A program made the position numbers and the translations under genes. A DNA stretch of 64,000 bases from assembly GCF_963678975.1 (NCBI RefSeq), contig NC_089275.1, positions 38,788,819-38,852,818 of the forward strand. The letters run 5' to 3'. The stretch is from Dysidea avara. Lineage: Eukaryota; Porifera; Demospongiae; Dictyoceratida; Dysideidae. Below are positions 60,361 to 64,000 of this stretch, piece after piece. Numbering within the stretch: position 1 is the stretch's first letter; each line of letters opens with the position of its first letter. The notes beneath the pieces were generated by a model. It was given only the letters and a program-made list of their open reading frames with translations, ran no database searches and was not told where the DNA came from.

Positions 60361-60977
60361 ACCATATATTGACATTAAAATACTGTGCTCCATCCCTTTG
60401 TAATGCTTACCGGTGACCATGTGTATCTGGAATAAAGAATGTTATATATTACTAGGTAAATAACTAGACTGGTTTTAGTATCAACAGTATAAGGGTCTTG
60501 TTACAATAGTGACACTTTACCACTATTTGAATTCCAGGAGTCACTCACAACCATCCAAAATAACATCTGGTCTTGAATAAAGGCTCCATTGAATTGTAGG
60601 TCTGGTCAAACTACACTCTTGAGCCTTCTTTATAGTACATTTAAAGTACTTTTGTTGGCGAGATCAAAGCAAAAATAGTACTCTATTTTCTGTAACGTAT
60701 TCAAGTGTGCTATATTTTTCATTTGCATCACAATAAAGTAGTTATGGAAGATAAAGAACAGTTATGCATTGATTGGAAAATAAATACTAAAAACAAGATC
60801 ATGTGCGTAACATTTCTAATCACCAAAAGTAGCCAAAAAGATACTATTTGCTTATATTACTACCACAACTGTACTACATAGACACTAACCGATTGTCTGA
60901 TGGCTGAAAGCTGACGCGGTTCAAATTCACTAAATGAATGCTCCAAGCAAGACAAGACAGCACTCTAAACCAGTTAA
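60361..60977. other. No gene or repeat recognised
   Basis: AT-rich sequence between two MITEs. Confidence 0.4.
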
Positions 60978-61124
60978 AGCACCGCTATACTTGTACAATA
61001 TGAAAATAATAGCACTTGGGCATGGTATAAAGCCTAATATAGCACGAGGCGAAGCCGAGTGCTATATTAGGCTCGATACCATGTTTGAGTGCTTTTATTT
61101 CCATATTGTATGCGTGGTGGTGCT
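60978..61124. mobile_element. 147-bp hairpin MITE with TTAA target duplication
   Basis: AGCACCGC..GGTGGTGCT ends are flanked on both sides by TTAA (60974-60977 and 61125-61128), the target of piggyBac-type transposases. The interior is a long hairpin: GCCTAATATAGCACGAGG faces CCGAGTGCTATATTAGGC. A lone TTAAAGCACC occurs again near 61491. Confidence 0.8.
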
Positions 61125-61128
61125 TTAA

Positions 61129-61845
61129 ATAGTATGTAATTGGTACACATTAACATCAGAAGCCCATGCACATAAGCATTAAACTCCACTGATACAGTTA
61201 TTAACAGTCATCAATTTGTGACCCACTGAGCAAAAACCCAACTTATTTGCATGATTCTGTTTTAGAGATAATGTCATTGAAATACATTAAGTAAAAATGC
61301 ATAATTTTATGTAACGTTTGAATCACTTCAGTATGCAGTGAAGGAAGACTCAAAGTGAAATGTCTAAATATACCAATGGATTAGCATCTTCATGGAGAGT
61401 ACGAATAATTATAATTGTTTCATTTCTGTGCTATGAAGTAAATGTGAGTTAGCTTACATTGCAGTAAAACTCAACTTTATTGTCGCCATTTTAAAGCACC
61501 TTCTTACTTGATAGCATGGGTGTATTTAGGTCAAAACATATACTTTTATGAATTCTCCAGTTCATTGTAAATAAGCTCATTGAGCCATTACAAAAATCAT
61601 GCTTAACATTTTACATAGGACACATACGCACACACACATACTATACCTTCCTGTTGCACCACTGTGTGCACATGCTATTTACTTGGCAACAGGTTTAGCC
61701 TCATTTTTATACCTACATAAATATTTAATTTCACATGCAGTACACTAAAATGTAGCAATTTTAAAATTTTAGTAAGGATGGTAAAACTAAAAATGCAACG
61801 TTTCACATACGTAGTGTGGAGCATGTGTGCACATGTGTGTGTGTG
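61129..61845. other. No gene recognised
   Basis: AT-rich sequence, with one TTAAAGCACC word near 61491 that may be an end fragment of the preceding MITE family. Confidence 0.4.
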
Positions 61846-62126
61846 AGGCAGCATAGCGAGGTGGTTAGAACATTGGCCTGGCAATTAATTTGGTATTTTC
61901 CTTGTGTAAGAAACTTTCTCTGTTTTCTCCAGTATTGTAAAAAAAGCAGCCCATCCAGTTGTAACATAAAAGGGCACCCGATATTGACTGGGGAAACAAA
62001 TACCAAACTGTATTTGTCTCACTTAGCTGTGTTGAGGTCACTGTGGAACTTTGGAATCCGAACCTTTCCGTAAGACCTGGTAGTCCTCCTGCGGGTTACT
62101 GTATGTGCGTGTGTGTGTGTGCGTGG
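61846..62126 (+). repeat. tRNA-derived SINE with GT tail
   Basis: GGCAGCATAGCGAGGTGGTTA and GAACATTGGCCTGGCAA look like the 5' half of a tRNA (A-box region). TTCCTTGTGTAAGAAACTTTCTCTG (in short) is the same tail type as in the SINE at 33860. It ends in a (GT)n run at 62103-62126. Confidence 0.6.
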
Positions 62127-62700
62127 TAGACATGTATCCCATATACATTAGCAGCACATTCATCAATTTGTATATCATATAAGTTAATAACAACTGAGAC
62201 AGCCAAATTAAGACTGTGACCTACATGTACCACCACTATTTATACAATAATTCTAAGAAATTCTACACATAATTATAGTGAGGCAATTATTTTTCGTGCT
62301 GCGGTTAACCTGCCTACGTTGCTACAGCCGCCTCATCAATTTTTTTTATATAGCTAACAGCAAGGAATAGAGTACATCATTCCGTGAGGCCGCGTGGGCG
62401 AACAACTGAAATACGCCTGCATTTCCACATTGACTAGCGAGGTGCATCGTTGTTTAGTGTGTAATGTAAAACACGGACCTGTAGAGCTGATATTATACCC
62501 TCATATTATCCCTGAGCCTTGGTGGAGGCTCTGCATAGCAATATTAAAGTAAATAATAATAATATTATTATGGAAAAACTGACCTTATATTAATACTCAT
62601 CATTCAAAGAGGCAGCGAGAGTTGCGCCACTCCATTGTCAATCACACGATTTCAAGGGAGGCCGGTCTTCATCTCTGTCATTCGCCCCTCTTGGTGAGCC
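62127..62700. other. No gene recognised
   Basis: Intergenic sequence upstream of the last gene, moderately GC-richer from about 62300. No repeat was recognised. Confidence 0.4.
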
Positions 62701-62757
62701 CACAGATAGTATAACTACGTACAAGCCTTTGAGTGTTTCTTTTTCCTTTCCTGTCAT

Positions 62758-62773
62758 CACGTGCTATCACGTG
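62758..62773. promoter_or_regulatory. Two adjacent CACGTG E-boxes
   Basis: CACGTG at 62758-62763 and again at 62768-62773, 44-59 bp before the start codon at 62817. Such palindromic E-boxes bind bHLH factors (USF, MYC/MAX, TFE families) near many animal promoters. Function here is inferred from position only. Confidence 0.45.
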
Positions 62774-62816
62774 AACTAGAAATAAACCCGCGAGTTTCTG
62801 GTACCTTTGGCGCAAG

Positions 62817-63850
62817 ATGACTTCTCTATCAAGACCTGCAACTGGTGTACGTATACGAGTATCTGGAAACAGGGCACCCCAGCAGCATCCGGTAACTATT
62901 TTTATACAGTGACACTTTAATAGCTAACATTATGTCAACATGAGCAGCTAGACGGGCGCACCGCATCATCGAGTGCTGAAACTCGAGGCAAAATTATTAT
63001 GTTTAGGGATATAAGCATCAAGGCGCTCATGTAGTAAAAGTGTAACTATACCTAGTCTGGTAAATTCATTCCAGCATGTGCTCACTGCCATGTCCCTATA
63101 GCTGTTGTCTGTGTGAGTGGGATAGCATTGTGGAAATTGTTTTATTCGCAGTAGCTATATTTTGTACTTTATCATGATTACAGCCTCCAGCAAGACGCAA
63201 CTTGTTTGTTTCTGGATCTGCAAATTCTGATGAATGGTCAACTACCAGCGGCCATGAATATAACACAGCAGTTCCCACCAACCGGTTCTATGGCAGTAGC
63301 CAACCATTGTCTACTCACTATGATGCTGAGCTCGAGCCCCAAGACTCCACTCAACGTTGGCTACCTGGACAAACAATCCCCATTGTGGCTAATGATATTC
63401 ATGCCATTTTGGCTGAAATGCAATGTTGCATCACAAGGGAATTTGATAGGCTAAATGGTGCTATTGAAGACATTTCGCATCGCCTTGATGCAATTGAGAA
63501 TACCATGGCTTCTCATGCTGTTACAATTGAATCTCTTCCTTCAGTAACTCCAACTACATCTCCATCATGTGAGGGGGTTGGTAGTGGCAAACGAAAACGT
63601 CATGTACCGACAGAACTCACTGTAAGTGAACAAAGGGTTTACAATTGTTTGTCAATGTAGGTGTCATTGCTTTTTTATTATTTATTATTATCAAGTCTAC
63701 CAGTTGGGCACCAAAGAGTTTGAACAGAAGGCAGAGCCTGTACAAGTACTTCACCGCTTGTTAGTGTTGGCTTCCCTTTACCAGCCTGCTGAACTACATG
63801 ATTTCATAGCTATTAATTTTGATCATGCAACCTCAAGTCACTATTACTAA
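62817..63850 (+). CDS. Unrecognised protein with coiled coil, three exons
   Basis: Exons inferred: 62817-62891, 63184-63621, 63704-63850. All junctions are phase 0 (GTAACT and GTAAGT donors; TTACAG and CTACCAG acceptors), giving 219 residues. It starts MTSLSRPATGVRIRVSGNRA, then a Pro/Ser/Thr-rich stretch. A heptad-like segment follows (ITREFDRLNGAIEDISHRL, DAIENTM), then the basic GKRKRHVPTELT, a possible nuclear signal, and a hydrophobic-helical C-terminus (VLHRLLVLASLYQPAELHDF). I do not recognise a family. The last exon is the least certain; an alternative is read-through of the second donor to a stop at 63658, or further exons beyond the window. Confidence 0.6.
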
Positions 63851-64000
63851 CCACAAGGTGATGATGAATAGACCTCTCACCTGAAACCATACAAGAAAAA
63901 CTATCAAACTTATTAATAATCAGTCTTGAGTATTAGCTAATTATTGTCAAGTTATAAATTTTCAAAAATAGCTACATTGATGATGTGTCAGCTATTTCCA

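Overview
The window is animal nuclear DNA, most likely from a demosponge. The best clue is a gene of the short-chain collagen C4 (spongin-like) family, with a Gly-X-Y region and the characteristic cysteine-rich C-terminal domain. Genes have many exons, short introns (about 50-210 bp) mixed with long repeat-filled ones, and GT-AG splice sites. No bacterial-type operons, rRNA, CRISPR arrays or virus-like elements were recognised.

Host genes. (1) 13018-20495, plus strand: a membrane-anchored collagen-like protein, seven exons, 471 codons in a frame that closes. (2) 21173-29059, minus strand: a JmjC/cupin-8 domain protein whose intron holds a 4.5 kb composite repeat. (3) 29082-42487, plus strand: a CCDC66/CSPP1-family coiled-coil protein of the centrosome and cilium, ten exons, about 1,021 codons. 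Its start codon lies 22 bp from that of gene 2, head to head. (4) 62817-63850, plus strand: an unrecognised three-exon protein with a predicted coiled coil. A possible fifth gene (about 57993-59571, plus) is supported only by coding-looking segments. A decayed piece of a second JmjC copy lies at the left edge.

The rest is dominated by short non-autonomous DNA elements. Two copies of a large composite element (1021-8297 and 22566-27018) share one plan: a palindromic head, an array of 31-bp units and a conserved tail of about 830 bp. The first copy carries a nest of later insertions: a CACTG-ended MITE and, separately, a hAT MITE holding a decayed hAT transposon, which itself holds a Harbinger-like MITE. 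Elsewhere there are many foldback elements, including a 2.4 kb near-palindrome at 55237-57674. There are also several MITE families present twice, hAT MITEs with 8-bp target duplications, a TTAA-flanked MITE, tRNA-derived SINEs, one LINE remnant and many AC/GT or CATA microsatellites.

Layout. 0-8.3 kb: JmjC relic plus composite copy 1. 8.3-13 kb: MITEs and unique sequence. 13-20.5 kb: collagen gene. 20.6-29.1 kb: JmjC gene around composite copy 2. 29.1-42.5 kb: CCDC66-like gene. 42.5-47 kb: LINE, foldback and MITE debris. 47-53 kb: tandem duplications and foldbacks. 53-55 kb: little seen. 55-57.7 kb: giant palindrome. 57.9-60.4 kb: possible gene and nested MITEs. 60.4-64 kb: small MITE, SINE and the fourth gene. 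The genes look functionally unrelated; their only visible link is the shared 5' region of genes 2 and 3. All identifications come from reading translations and repeats by eye; no database search was run.
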